Shown here: positions 33,179 to 42,623 of the stretch, piece by piece | How the letters are laid out: the number at the start of each line of letters is the position of its first letter | Position numbering within the stretch: position 1 is the stretch's first letter | Origin: Procambarus clarkii | Lineage: Eukaryota; Arthropoda; Malacostraca; Decapoda; Cambaridae | Assembly: GCF_040958095.1 (NCBI RefSeq) | Contig: NC_091195.1 | Span: forward strand, 19,733,679 to 19,797,678 | Direction: 5' to 3' | Length of the DNA stretch: 64,000 bases | Notes under the pieces: model-generated | What the model was told of the DNA's origin: nothing | Databases searched by the model: none | What the model saw: only the letters and a program-made list of their open reading frames with translations | Position numbers and translations under genes: made by a program

Positions 33179-33655
33179 TATTTAAAAGTTTGCTGAATAA
33201 CATGTTTATTTAACTCCATTAGTAGTCCATATAGTGGATGTCAATTATTTTTGTAGTTTAATTACTACTAACATTCGTTAAAATAGTACGTAACATGTAG
33301 GGTTATGGATGAGTATGTTATGTAAAGTAGTCCAGTAGTATAAAAAGTGAACATTTCGGGATACAACAGTCTACTTTTATACGTTGGACTAACATTTTCT
33401 GGAGAATAGGTTGATCAACCAATAGACATGAAGGCGGATGTAACAAAAAAATAAGAGCCTGGGAGTCATTGTATAATATAATTGGTAATTGGAAAGGCGG
33501 GACCCTGGAGCTGAAGTTCGCTCCTGCAAGCACTGATCGGTAAGAACACTCACAGCCAAATACTTCCTTCCAGGGTACAATTTCTCAGTGGGTAATTATA
33601 TAGGCTGTACTGTTTAATAGTGGAGGGATCCGGCAGTGCCCGGGTCTCCCTTCCC
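33179..33655. repeat. Array A, truncated third unit
   Basis: Matches the first 480 bp or so of units 1 and 2, from 'aaaagtttgctgaataaca' through the GGCGGGACC element to 'ggcagtgcccgggtctccc'. Similarity stops at about 33655, where a different sequence ('catcttatctggcttttct') begins. This is the right breakpoint of array A. Confidence 0.85.
33496..33546 (+). mobile_element. Diverged GGCGGGACC short element, unit 3
   Basis: Same as 24476-24526. Confidence 0.6.
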
Positions 33656-33974
33656 CACTCCCCCATCTTATCTGGCTTTTCTTGACATGCGCTTGAGACA
33701 TGAGAGTCTGTAGTTCAGTGCGTGATTTGATGTTGTCAAGGTGGATGAGGTCGTCAGATGTGGTTTCATGTCTGTTTTGGTGTACTGTTATGATCTCAGC
33801 CTGCAGGAGAAACGAGTCTCCCTCCTTGAGAGTTATTCATCAAGCCTGACCTGATTAGAAGGTCTAGCAAATATTGAGGTGATAACGCATATGTAAAATA
33901 GTTGCTTGGATATGTATAACAGTTTGAGATTATGGGCAATGAAGAAGAAAACAGATAAATGACTGGCGAGGAGA
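33656..33974. other. Non-duplicated stretch with a coding-like minus frame
   Basis: The minus frame at about 33845-33665 is open for about 60 codons after two stops and reads plausibly (EGDSFLLQAEIITVHQNRHE, then LDNIKSRTELQTLMSQAHVK), but has no start and no domain I recognise. It could be an exon or a retroelement piece. Confidence 0.3.
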
Positions 33975-35702
33975 TGTGGACATTTTGCTGGAGGCGTGAG
34001 GCTCGCTTCCGGAGGACCTTGACCTCACTTGAGTGCCAGACATCGCAGGGGAAAGCCGCGCTCCGTTGAGCTCCCGTCAGAAGGGAACCCCTAGTGATAT
34101 ATCTCGAAGAGAAGAGAAGTGTGCAGACGTGCCAGCTGTGGAACTGAGCTGGGAACGTTGTGGTCTCAAGTCCTGGTCGAAGAAGAGAGTATCAAGCCGG
34201 CCAGAGACATTATTGTGGGCCGTGGCAGCGCCATGACCAAGCCTCGTCAGAGGGAAGAGCGCCCTCGACCAGTTAATCTGTGGTAAGCATGATATACGCC
34301 AGTTCATAGTGATTGCTTGTAGTTGGTCGTGTGCCCAGCGACAGTAGCGATGTTTATTTATAAGTTAGACATGTTTTAATAAGGCAGAAAGCCTGAAATA
34401 GGAGAGTGAAGAGGGAGGAACACGGAGCGACGTCCGTCCCCTCTGAGCTCTGACAGACGACTGAGGGAGCCCGGCTCCTGACGGAGGAAGACCCTCCCAG
34501 CGAGTGAGGACCGCCGCCAGGCGAGGTGGAGTATGGACCCGCCCAAAACGGGGGAGTCCACTCTCACTGTATGTAGAGGACAGATAGAGGTTTGAGGCAA
34601 GCATATTGTGTGGTTATTTTTGTTTATGTGTTAAAGGGGAACATTTTATTGGAGTGTCGATGGGTTGCAGGTTTGTCTTTGGGGAAGAAGTTGCTGAGAA
34701 CTTCGAAGCCAGCCTCGATGAAGTAATTGATGAGACTCCAAGGTAGTGAAGCAGAGGACCTCGAGCTGTGAGGAGAAGCAGTGAAGAGGAGTGTCACGTG
34801 CTTTTGTAGAGGTGGTGTAGCAGCCAAGAGAGCTGTGGAGGAACCTAGCAGAAGGGTGAAGCACCGTAGTTGCTCAAGGAAACTTCATGATAGCAGCCTG
34901 GAGGAGCTGCAGAGGATCTTGGTAGTGAAGCCCGGAAGAACCTAAAGATATCAGGGTAGTGAACTTCCAGAGGTGGAAGGGAAGTTCTGGTGGAGTACTT
35001 GTAGGGAGTTGATAGTGGTTGGTTGTAATTAGCGTGCAAGACGCAGTGAGAGGTGAGTGCTTGTTTGCATTCTTATGTCAAGGAGTGTTTTACACTGAAG
35101 TTTAGAGTTACAGTCGTAGGCTGGATTACCTACAGATGTATGCGTTCCAGGACTGACAGTGATCGATTGATCATTGTTGTGTATCAATGAACATTTATAC
35201 TGATGCGAACAAGCCTGAATGGTCCCCAGGACAATATGCAACTGAATTTATTTATTATTTATACTGATATATGTTATTGCATTCAAATGCTGATTTTCTA
35301 TATATATTCTCTTGCTGATGGTGCAACAGTGTATGTAGACTTGATCTACTTGAGGAGGTTGATAGTATCAGGTGGTGAACCAGGAGATAGGACACCACTT
35401 GATAAGCTGATGATAGAGTTCTGATGGTGTTGGAGTGCAACCTGATTGTAATATTATAGAGTATAGGATTCATTATTATTATATGTGTGTATGTATTGTG
35501 TATGTGCTTCGTCCAGTAAATGTATCACAATTTGCTGGTGTTTGCCCTTGTCCTAGTGAGGCTTCCCATGAGGTAGTAAAGAAGGAGAGAGAGAGAGAGA
35601 AAGAACCAAGAACCACTACTGTGGACAGGGTAGGAGGTAATACTAGTAAGTCATAGGGGATTGAGGAGATCATATCTCATAAGGAGAGAGTGGGGAGTCA
35701 CA
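33975..35702. mobile_element. Candidate LTR-like region (weak)
   Basis: The region is not repeated in the window. It could begin at TGTGGACATTTTGCTGG, preceded by a purine-rich 'ggcgaggaga', and end at 'ggggagtcaca', giving TG...CA termini. It contains purine-rich segments and a (GA)n at about 35587-35602. No matching second LTR, primer-binding site, gag/pol or target-site duplication is seen, so the call is tentative. No gene is recognised in this 1.7 kb. Confidence 0.25.
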
Positions 35703-35907
35703 GCGGCTCGAGTGGGTGTGTGCACGTGACAACGAGGCTAAGTGTTGGAGCCGCATCCCCTAAACGTGTGACGTTGAGCCCCTCTCCAAGAGCCAGAAGC
35801 GTCTAGTGTGATCTCCTAGTGAAGTGTAAGCACTCTACCGAGTTGTGGGTTGGGTTGTCCGTAGAGAAGGATCAACGACGACAACACCAACCAACCCACG
35901 ACTATAA
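35703..35907. repeat. Stretch with an imperfect inverted repeat
   Basis: 'agttgtgggttgggttgt' at 35841-35858 pairs imperfectly with 'accaaccaacccacgact' ending at 35903, with a 22-nt loop. No ORF. Confidence 0.5.
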
Positions 35908-37262
35908 TATGTACCCAGTTTTCAACTACTTCAATGTTCACAATCGACTTGAGAATGGTCCAGGACGGACCGAAACGTCGTCGTTCCTTCAACTTCTAGT
36001 GTGTGGTCTGGTCCACATACTTCAGCCACGTTATTGTGACTCATCGCCTGCATACTTCAATGTTCTTAAGGGCAGTTGGTTCAGGAGGATGAGGATGAGA
36101 AATGCGGTCCCAGTGGTGTTAAAAAATGTTAAGTACTTCAACAGGTTCAGTGATTTTGTTGTTGTTCTGAAGGAGGTATTTAAATGGTGTGTGAGTTGAT
36201 CCTTGTAAACGTTTGATTTGTTTCCAAAATTCGTGAGGTGTCAGTTTTCTGTGTTGTTCTGCTTGTTCCATAAGGTGTTTCCACTGTTTTGTGTCGTCTT
36301 CATCTAGGCTGTTGAGGATGCGGTTTTTTTAATGTTGTAAGGTCCCAGAGTACTTGTCCATGGCGATGTATGTTGTGGAGGAATCGAGAATGATAACAAA
36401 CTTGGCGGCGTTTGGTGCGAATGGAAGAGGTGAAAGTGAAGTGCGGTTTGTGTTATGTTTAAGGAATGGAGATGATGGTGTCTTATATGTTGCGTGCTCG
36501 TGCGTCACTGTCAATATGATGTTTGTCACTGTATTCATAAGTGTGATCAGTGTTATTAATATGTTTCTTGAACATGTCCCAATTTGCACTATGGTATGAG
36601 AATTGAGAAGTGCTGGGGATGAGAATAGGATTGGTAGAGACTGTGAGAATTAAGTGGATATGATCAGAGCCCGTAATGGGTCCTGATGAAATGTAGTGTT
36701 GTAGGTTGTTGCCATGTCTGTTGGTGAATATGAGATCAGGTCTGCCAGAACCTGTATGACTGAAACAAGTTGGGAAGTCCGGGCCAAGAAAGAATAGATG
36801 TTTTTGGGTGTATATTTAGTGAAACTATTGACCATGCTGATTTGTGGTATTGTGGTGGAATGTAGGGTATTGTGCATTGAGGTCTGCAAGCAGGAAAACA
36901 GGCAAGTGAGTGTGGTTGAAGAGAGTGGTGTTGTCTAACATGGAATGCCAGTGTTAGGACGGTTGTAGGTCGTGCAGATGATGAGAGGACCCATTTGTGT
37001 GTGAACTTTTATGGTTAGAAAGTGTTTGTGAAGACAATGAGTGTGGAAAAGTTCGTGTTTATATGAAGAACACATGAGTATTGCAATTTCTTCATGTGCT
37101 TTATCAGGTGACTGGTAAGAGGAGTAGCCATAATGTTTGATTTTATGTGAGTTCGTAATGTATTCGCTATTATATATATAGCACATCAGGTCTCTGGACC
37201 TCAATAAAATCTGACATCATGTGTCTAATAAAGAAATATGCCCGTACATTGAATTGGATAAT
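35908..37262 (-). pseudogene. LINE N ORF2, endonuclease domain and linker (unit 1)
   Basis: Read from 37262 down: KIIQFNVRAYFFIRHMMSD (endonuclease N-terminal motif), QRPDVL, GPLIICTTYNRPNTGIP, PVFLLADLNAQ (Asp-Asn motif), SGRPDLIFTNR and SGPITGSDHIHLIL (SDH motif). Then come NWDMFKKHINNTD and a linker with EDDTKQWKHLMEQAEQ, LTPHEFWKQIKRLKG and TEPVEVLNIF. These are in the order of an APE-type endonuclease leading to an RT domain, but the element stops at about 35908 before any RT. Several frame breaks. A 110-bp element at 35940-36052 interrupts the linker after KNIEV; the frame resumes as VENWVHI beyond it. Confidence 0.8.
35940..36052 (+). mobile_element. Dispersed 110-bp element with 13-bp target-site duplication
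   Basis: Flanked by perfect copies of tacttcaatgttc at 35927-35939 and 36053-36065. Starts 'acaatcgacttgagaatggt', core 'ccaggacggaccgaaacgtc', ends 'gtgactcatcgcctgca'. Inserted in the LINE N linker. Confidence 0.9.
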
Positions 37263-37264
37263 CT

Positions 37265-38059
37265 TTATGAATTTTGAGATTTGGATGAGGTGCTGGTGGG
37301 ATTTTGTGCATGTTCATGATGAACATGAGGATGACGTGATTCAATGACTTTGACAGTTACTGAGGAGGGTGCGTCTTGGAGGAGGGAGGGATGAGTAATG
37401 GGAGGTTTACAGCGGGAAGTGGGAGATAGACAATGAGTTATTAAATGAGCTCGGGTGACGTTAAGAGTTACAGACGGAATAACTGGAGCTGGTGGGAGAT
37501 GAAAGGTGGCAGAAGGCGTGTTGACAGGGGCCAAGTGGGAAGTATCGGAAGTTGTAGTGTTTGACGTGAGATTGGAAGTGGAGGAGACGATGTTGGGAGA
37601 AGGTGAGAGTACATGGGACATTGGTGGGTCAGTTTGGGATAGTCCAGGGTCTGCAGTCTGGTCAGTGGTTCCGTTTTCTGTATCAGTCAGGATTGGGTTG
37701 GTTGGAGGTTCTCGGGGAACTATAGTATTTTCCTCAGCTGCAGTCGTAGTGTTTTGTGGAGTGAGGGCTGTAGGTGAGAATGGAACATAGCGCAAGGGCT
37801 GAGGAGGGACAGAGACACTAGGAAGACTGTTGTGAGTAAGAAAGACAGGAAGATAGTCAGCAAAGTTACGACCATCATCCTTGGCCTTCAGGTAAGCAGC
37901 TTGTACACAGGAATCATTCAAATGAAAGGTTCTAAAGAGGAGAATAAGGTGGAGGTGGTGGGAGAGGGAAGAAAGTTGGAGAGGATTAGTTTGTTGTGCA
38001 GCAGTATGGTGGTGATGTTGCTGGTGAGGGGAAGCATTAGGGACACTGGCATAGGACAT
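37265..38059 (-). CDS. LINE N ORF1-like protein (264 aa, unit 1)
   Basis: A Pro/Ser/Thr/His-rich protein. Start MSYASVPNASPHQQHHHHTA; the middle has LHLILLFRTFHLNDSCVQAA and YLKAKDDGRNFADYLPVFL; then a long low-complexity stretch (ENTIVPREPPTNPILTDTEN). It ends SRHPHVHHEHAQNPTSTSSK with a stop overlapping the first codons of the ORF2 endonuclease frame. The frame is open upstream to about 38215 through LRKLTLKNLRSNQPRTHAH, so the true start is uncertain. Position before an endonuclease ORF2 suggests a gag-like ORF1. No CCHC knuckle is seen, which is unusual for an I-group ORF1. It is intact in units 1 and 3, split by LINE 1 in unit 2 and by another LINE in unit 4. Confidence 0.55.
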   Translation of the reverse strand: MSYASVPNASPHQQHHHHTAAQQTNPLQLSSLSHHLHLILLFRTFHLNDSCVQAAYLKAKDDGRNFADYLPVFLTHNSLPSVSVPPQPLRYVPFSPTALTPQNTTTAAEENTIVPREPPTNPILTDTENGTTDQTADPGLSQTDPPMSHVLSPSPNIVSSTSNLTSNTTTSDTSHLAPVNTPSATFHLPPAPVIPSVTLNVTRAHLITHCLSPTSRCKPPITHPSLLQDAPSSVTVKVIESRHPHVHHEHAQNPTSTSSKSQNS

Positions 38060-38182
38060 GGAGTTGGCTAATGCTGTTTGGTGATGGGATGGGTTTTGGG
38101 AGGTTGAGGAAGACTGAGGGTGTGCATGAGTGCGAGGTTGGTTAGAACGAAGATTTTTCAGAGTTAGTTTTCTTAGCTGGCA

Positions 38183-38216
38183 ACATTTATCAACTGCTGA
38201 ATGAGTTGATAAATGT
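38183..38216. repeat. Perfect 13-bp hairpin (unit 1)
   Basis: Arms acatttatcaact and agttgataaatgt with an 8-nt loop 'gctgaatg'. It lies between the SINE and the ORF1 frame, and is conserved without change in all four units. Confidence 0.9.
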
Positions 38217-38219
38217 CGA

Positions 38220-38410
38220 ATTCCTGATCCCGCCCAGGATGTGACCCCACAACAAGCTGACTAATTCATGGGTACCTAATTACTGCCAGATGAACAGCGG
38301 AATTAGGTGAAAGACAATGTGCCCAGCCATTTCAGTCCCACCCGGGATTCGAACCCCGAATTCTTCATTGTGCATCGAAAACGAACCCGACTGTACTACC
38401 AGGACCTTGG
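38220..38410 (-). mobile_element. tRNA-derived SINE (type 3)
   Basis: In minus sense: 'ggtagtacagtcgggttcg' (A-box region), 'cggggttcgaatcccgggtg' (B box), then 'gtctttcacctaattccgct', 'taggtacccatgaattagtc' and 'gatcaggaattc'. Present at the same place in all four units, so it predates the array. It joins the hairpin at the 5' side of LINE N. Confidence 0.8.
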
Positions 38411-38431
38411 ATAGTGATAGAGGTGATTACA

Positions 38432-38567
38432 AATATTACTCCCTCGTCTCATCACAATCGACTTGATAATGGTCCAAGACGGACCGAAACGTCGTCGTCT
38501 TTTCATCTTCTAGTGTGTGGTTGGTCAACATTCTTCAGCCCCGTTATTGTGAATCATCGTCTGCATG
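38432..38567 (+). mobile_element. 110-140-bp dispersed element, unit 1 copy
   Basis: Sits between 'gtgattaca' and 'gtgattata', an imperfect 9-bp target-site duplication. Carries a longer 5' part ('aatattactccctcgtctca') than the copies at 6403 and 35940. Confidence 0.8.
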
Positions 38568-38667
38568 TGATTATACTGGTTAAGATATATGTCTTAAGTA
38601 CTAATATTGGGGTACTTAAGGGTAGGGTAGCACAAGATGCAGTGTGAGTTTGTAGCACACTGTGTCA

Positions 38668-38900
38668 AAGGTTATCTTGAGATGATTTCAGGGCTCAGTG
38701 ACCTCGCGGCCCGGTCCTCGACCAGACCTCCTTTTTATTACACATCCCCAGGAAGCAGTCCGTAGCAGCTATTTAACTTTCTGGGAACTATTTACTGCTA
38801 AGTAAACAGGGGCATCATGGTGAAAGAAACTCTGCTCATTTGTGCTAGGGAGCCAACCCGGAACCTCAGCTGTCAGGCCCACTTACTCTAGGTATATTTT
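38668..38900 (-). mobile_element. Type 1 SINE with deleted head (unit 1)
   Basis: 'ggttatcttgagatgatttc' (reverse of the tail), 'gcggcccggtcctcgaccag', 'tgaaagaaactctgctcatt'. Compared with unit 4, about 30 bp of the tRNA-like head are missing, so 'ggaacctca' runs directly into 'gctgtcaggccc'. Units 1 and 2 share this deletion. Confidence 0.8.
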
Positions 38901-38942
38901 CAAGTATACCTTAAAGGTATACCTTACCTTAAGGTATACAAT
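38892..38942. repeat. Cluster of AAGGTATACCTT palindromes
   Basis: The self-complementary 12-mer and near copies occur three to four times. Homologous clusters lie at 46485-46540 and 61045-61100. Confidence 0.8.
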
Positions 38943-38971
38943 AATCTGAACTATGAATTCAAATTAAGTAG

Positions 38972-39190
38972 TCCCCCGTGGCTCCGTGGTAAAACACTCG
39001 CCCAGCGTTTCGCAAGCGCTTTGGCCTGGGTTTGTATCCAGGTCGGGGAGAATTAATTGACGGATTGTTAAACGAATTGACGGGTAATATTCCAGGAATA
39101 ATTAGGATTAAGGACCTGCCCGAAACGCTATTCGTCCTGGTGGCTCTACAAGAATGTAAGAACTTTTGTACATATAAATAAATAAAAAAT
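38972..39190 (+). mobile_element. Type 2 SINE with LINE-like tail (unit 1)
   Basis: Head 'gtggctccgtggtaaaacac' (A box) and 'gggtttgtatccaggtcgg' (degenerate B box), body 'gacgggtaatattccaggaa', tail 'ggacctgcccgaaacgctat' and 'acatataaataaataaaaaa'. The 3' portion is the same as that of LINE family 1. Confidence 0.85.
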
Positions 39191-39199
39191 ATATATTTG

Positions 39200-39545
39200 T
39201 GTAAAATATTTTTCCTGAGCTTCTCCGTCAACATTTTCCACCACACGGGGTTGAACACTGCCATCATTAGTGGATAGTTTATTGGCCTGAGACTCTTCCA
39301 TCCATGATACACCATCCTCTTCCTTACTTTCTTCCCCCTCCGTAGTATTCCCCACTACACACCCCTCTACACTCACCAGTACATTCCCCACTACACTCCC
39401 CACTTCACTACCCACTACACTCCATATGTTTGCCATAGCTAATTTTTCAGGAGCTTTAATCCTCTTGTCCAACTTTTTCAGTAATTCCAAGATCTGTGTA
39501 CCGACCACAGAATCAATAGCTTTGCAGGAATGTAAAAAACATAAA
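39200..39545 (-). CDS. Unidentified repeated ORF (family U), unit 1 of array B
   Basis: VGTQILELLKKLDKRIKAPE, KLAMANIWSVVGSEVGSVVG and NVLVSVEGCVVGNTTEGEES are in one frame. SLRPINYPLMMAVFNPVWWK and MLTEKLRKN are in another, so this copy carries a frameshift near 39335. The 16-residue repeat seen four times at 61870 is present once. Confidence 0.4.
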
Positions 39546-39605
39546 TATTATGTATTCTCAGAACTCAACGTACCTTCTTGTAAACAAATAAATACAAAAT
39601 TAAGT

Positions 39606-40195
39606 TTTAGTTTAGTTAAGTTCATTTATTATGCACCCCATACCCATCTTGTGGGCGGTAGTGGAAAGGGTTACAGAGGCACATAATGGGCTCACGGTCT
39701 GAACCTCACAATTCATTTAGCTAAGCAAGTTACAATCTTGATGAGCTAGTTACAAAATTCAGTATAACTCGTCACATTATCAATGCGTTCGAGATCAACC
39801 ACAAGTACAGTTTCTATATTAAGCAACTGACATGTGGAGAGCTAGTGTTACAATTGATATGTTTGTCCTGCACACCGCCCCCCATCCAGTGGGCACCGGT
39901 GGATAGGTTACAATCACTTAGTTACTACCTACAGTTAGCAAACTGGGGATATTTGGCTAAAATTTCTGGTAGCAGATCATTTTGAATGAAATATTTACAC
40001 ATCGTTGGAACATTGGTTATAGAATTGTCTCTAAATTCCCATATCTTTTCGCACTCCATCACATAGGGACGGAGGGTGTGCGAATAATTTTGTTGACACA
40101 GTTTACATTTGGTCAAGTCTACATCAGCAGATAATGAGAATTCCCAGAGATACTTGTAACCGAGTCTAAGCCGAGCAGTAGTAACATCTAGAAGT
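39606..40195 (-). pseudogene. LINE family R C-terminus and 3' UTR (unit 1)
   Basis: 40116-39925 encodes CKLCQQNYSHTLRPYVMECE through KYPQFANCR; upstream codons read ARLRLGYKYLWEFSLSADVD. R replaces H in TLRHYV of the copy at 10213. The 3' UTR runs to 'gcataataaatgaac' at 39606. 5'-truncated at 'tctagaag', where the parent repeat begins. The truncation is the same in all four units. Confidence 0.8.
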
Positions 40196-41161
40196 AAATA
40201 AATTTATTTTTTAAAATTTTAATTTAAAGAAAACGATGTTATTATTCATTTTCTTTACAGAGTAGGAAGGAGAGACCATTTCATAATTTTACATATATTA
40301 TAATATATTTTAAATTTAATCTAAAAAATTTAGATGAAATATGGGGAAAATTCTGGTAACGTATAAATATGAGTCTGAAATAAGACGTAAACAGTGTGAT
40401 AAATTATATTTTTTTATTATTAACAGACTTAGGTATACACAGCACGGTTGAGAGGCGGGACCAAAGAGCCGGAGCTCAACCCCCGCAAGCACAATTAGGT
40501 GAGTACAGCAATGTGTTGCTACCCTATTCTATATGATAGATTACACAGTGTAGATAAAAACAACACCCTTTAAGTTCATCTAATATTCCCATCTCACAGG
40601 ATAGTTAGTCATACATGGAATCAGGGAAGAAAATACCAGCATCAATACAATGATAATCAACGCTTAACTGAAAATCAGGTGAGAACGTATAATGTAAGGC
40701 TGATGTATTAGCCCCCACTAGCAAAATCTGGGTACATCACATGAATATCTTCCAATATTCCTGAGTGTATGAAGTAATTACAGAGCTCAAAGGTACTCAT
40801 ACCATTTGGTCTGATTATAATGACGCAAATTTCCATGAGATATGGACTGTCCAAGAACTGAGTGGAGGCAAGGCACTCATAAAATTTGTAAACTGATATA
40901 AATTGTGTGTATATTTAATTTCATATTACAACAATTGTTAATTTTATTAAGAATACAGAAAAATATAAATATAAATAATTTTATTTAATAATTATTAAGT
41001 TTTTGCATACTGTTTTTTAGGATTAAAAAAAGTAAAAATATTTTAGTTAAATACTTGCTGAAATTTTTTCACCGGCAATTGCAATAAACACATGTCAATT
41101 CCAAATATATTTTTGTAGTAGTAAAATTACTACTAATTTTTTACATGTCATGTAGAGTACA
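40196..41161. repeat. Parent-repeat segment with LINE S 3' end (unit 1)
   Basis: AT-rich, aligned in order with 16880-17750: 'gaaagtt/gaaaattctggtaacg', LINE S C-terminus in reverse (ELCNYFIHSGILEDIHVMYP-type near 40740-40800; 3' UTR 40430-40640), 'aaaatttgtaaactgatata', 'ttttttgcatactg'-like and 'atttttgtagtagtaaaatt'. It leads directly into M20. Confidence 0.65.
40445..40504 (+). mobile_element. 60-bp insertion element with 6-bp target-site duplication
   Basis: acagca at 40439-40444 and 40505-40510 flank a 60-bp insert starting 'cggttgagaggcgggaccaa' and ending 'cacaattaggtgagt'. Units 2, 3 and 4 have the empty site ('tacacagcaatgtgttgct'). The 3' end AGGTGAGT is a consensus-like 5' splice site. 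No ORF. Confidence 0.9.
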
Positions 41162-41512
41162 GCAGTTCATATAGACGTGGAGCATGTCATGTAGACCTAG
41201 AGCATGCCATGTAGACGTGGACCATGCCATGTAGATGTGTAGAATGTCATGTAGACGTGGAGCATGCCATGTAGACTTGGAGCATGTCATGTAGACCTAG
41301 AGCATGCCATGCAGACGTGAAGCATGCCATGTACACGTGGAGCATGCCATGTAGACGTGGAGCATGCCATGTAGACGTGGAGTATGCCATGTAGACGTGG
41401 AGCTTGCCATGTAGACGTGGAGCATGCCATGCAGACGTGGAGCATGCCATGTAGACGTGGAGCATGCCATATAGACGTGGAGCATGCCATGTAGACGTGG
41501 AGCATGCCATGT
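41162..41512. repeat. Minisatellite M20, array B unit 1 (about 17 copies)
   Basis: Same 20-bp monomer as in array A. 'gtagacctag' variants lie near the left edge and 'gcagacg', 'gtacacg', 'gagcttgcc' variants inside. It ends 'gccatgtggaatcgagaat', the first bases of unit 2. Confidence 0.97.
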
Positions 41513-42421
41513 GGAATCGAGAATGATAACAAACTAGGAAGCGTTTGGTGCGAATGGAAGGGCTGAAAGTGTAGTGTGGTTTGTGTGTTGTTTAAGGAAT
41601 GGAGATGTTTGCTGCATGTATGATGGTGTCTTGTATGTTGTGTGCTCGTGCGTCACTGTCAATGTGATGTTTGTCATTGTATTCATAAGGTCAGTGTTAT
41701 TTATATGTTTCTTGAACATGTCCCAATTTGCACTATGGTATGAGAATTGAGAAGTGCTGGGGATGAGAATAGGATTGATAGAGACTGTGAGAATTAAGTG
41801 GATATGATCAGAGCCCGTAATGGGTCCTCATGAAATGTAGTGTTGTAGGTTGGTGCCATGTCTGTTGGTGAATATGTGATCAGGTCTGCCAGAACCTGTA
41901 TGACTGAAACAAGTTGGGAAGTCCGGGCCAAGGAAGAATAGATGTTTTTGGGTGTATATTTGGTGAAACTATTGACCATGCTCATTTGTGGTATTGTGGT
42001 GGAATGTAGGGTGTTGTGCATTGAGGTCTGCAAGCAAGAAAACAGGCAAGTGAGTGCGGTAGAAGAGAGTGTGGTGATGTCTTGCATGGGGATGCCAGTG
42101 TTAGGACGTTTGTAGGTCGTGCAGATGATGAGAGGACCCATTTGTGTGTGAACTTTTATGGTTAGAAAGTGTTTGTGAAGACAATGAGTGTGTAAAAGTT
42201 CGTGTTTATATGAAGAACACATGAGTATTGCAACTCCTTCATGTGCTTTATCAGGTGACTATTAAGAGGAGTAACCATAATGTTTGATTTTATGTGAGTT
42301 CGTAATGTATTCGCTATTATAAATATAGCACATAATAGCACATCAGGTCTCTGGACCTCAATAAAATCTGACATCATGTGTCTAATAGAGAAATATGCCC
42401 GCACATTGAATTGGATAATCT
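41513..42421 (-). pseudogene. LINE N ORF2 endonuclease (unit 2)
   Basis: Same motif order as unit 1 with the 3' end cut by M20 at LPFAPNAS...FVIILDS. It contains MQQTSPFLKQ, absent from unit 1, because unit 1 has a short deletion there. Confidence 0.75.
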
Positions 42422-42623
42422 TTATGAATTTTGAGATTTGGATGAGGTGCTGGTGGGATTTTGTACATGTACATGATGAACATGAGGATGACGTGATTCA
42501 ATGACTTTGACAGTTACTGAGGAGGGTGCGTCTTGGAGGAGAGAGGGATGAGTAATGGGAGGTTTACAGCGGGAAGTGGGAGATAGACAACGAGTTATTA
42601 AATGAGCTCGGGTGACGTTAAGA
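42422..42623 (-). pseudogene. LINE N ORF1, C-terminal part cut off by LINE 1 (unit 2)
   Basis: Encodes LNVTRAHLITRCLSPTSRCK and onwards to SSKSQNS and stop. The N-terminal part lies beyond the insertion at 45062-45780. Confidence 0.75.

Larger units (their letters stand above)
36340..41512. repeat. Array B, tandem unit 1 (about 5.2 kb)
   Basis: Contains the common core: minus-strand LINE N (endonuclease and ORF1), 34-bp hairpin, SINE, 110-140-bp element, SINE, palindromes, SINE, family U, LINE R 3' end, parent repeat with LINE S 3' end, and minisatellite M20. It lacks the LINE insertions of units 2-4 but has a private 60-bp insertion at 40445. Its LINE N extends further 3' (to about 35908) than in the other units, so this unit retains the ancestral left flank. 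Confidence 0.85.

Noticed and set aside
34033..35673. Numerous 60-80-codon ORFs on both strands
   Set aside because: All are short, overlapping and motif-free in a purine-rich region that may be an LTR; none can be supported.
37506..38071. Plus-strand ORFs over LINE N ORF1 (also 45118, 51724, 59254)
   Set aside because: They are the antisense shadow of ORF1; endonuclease and ORF1 order make sense only on the minus strand.
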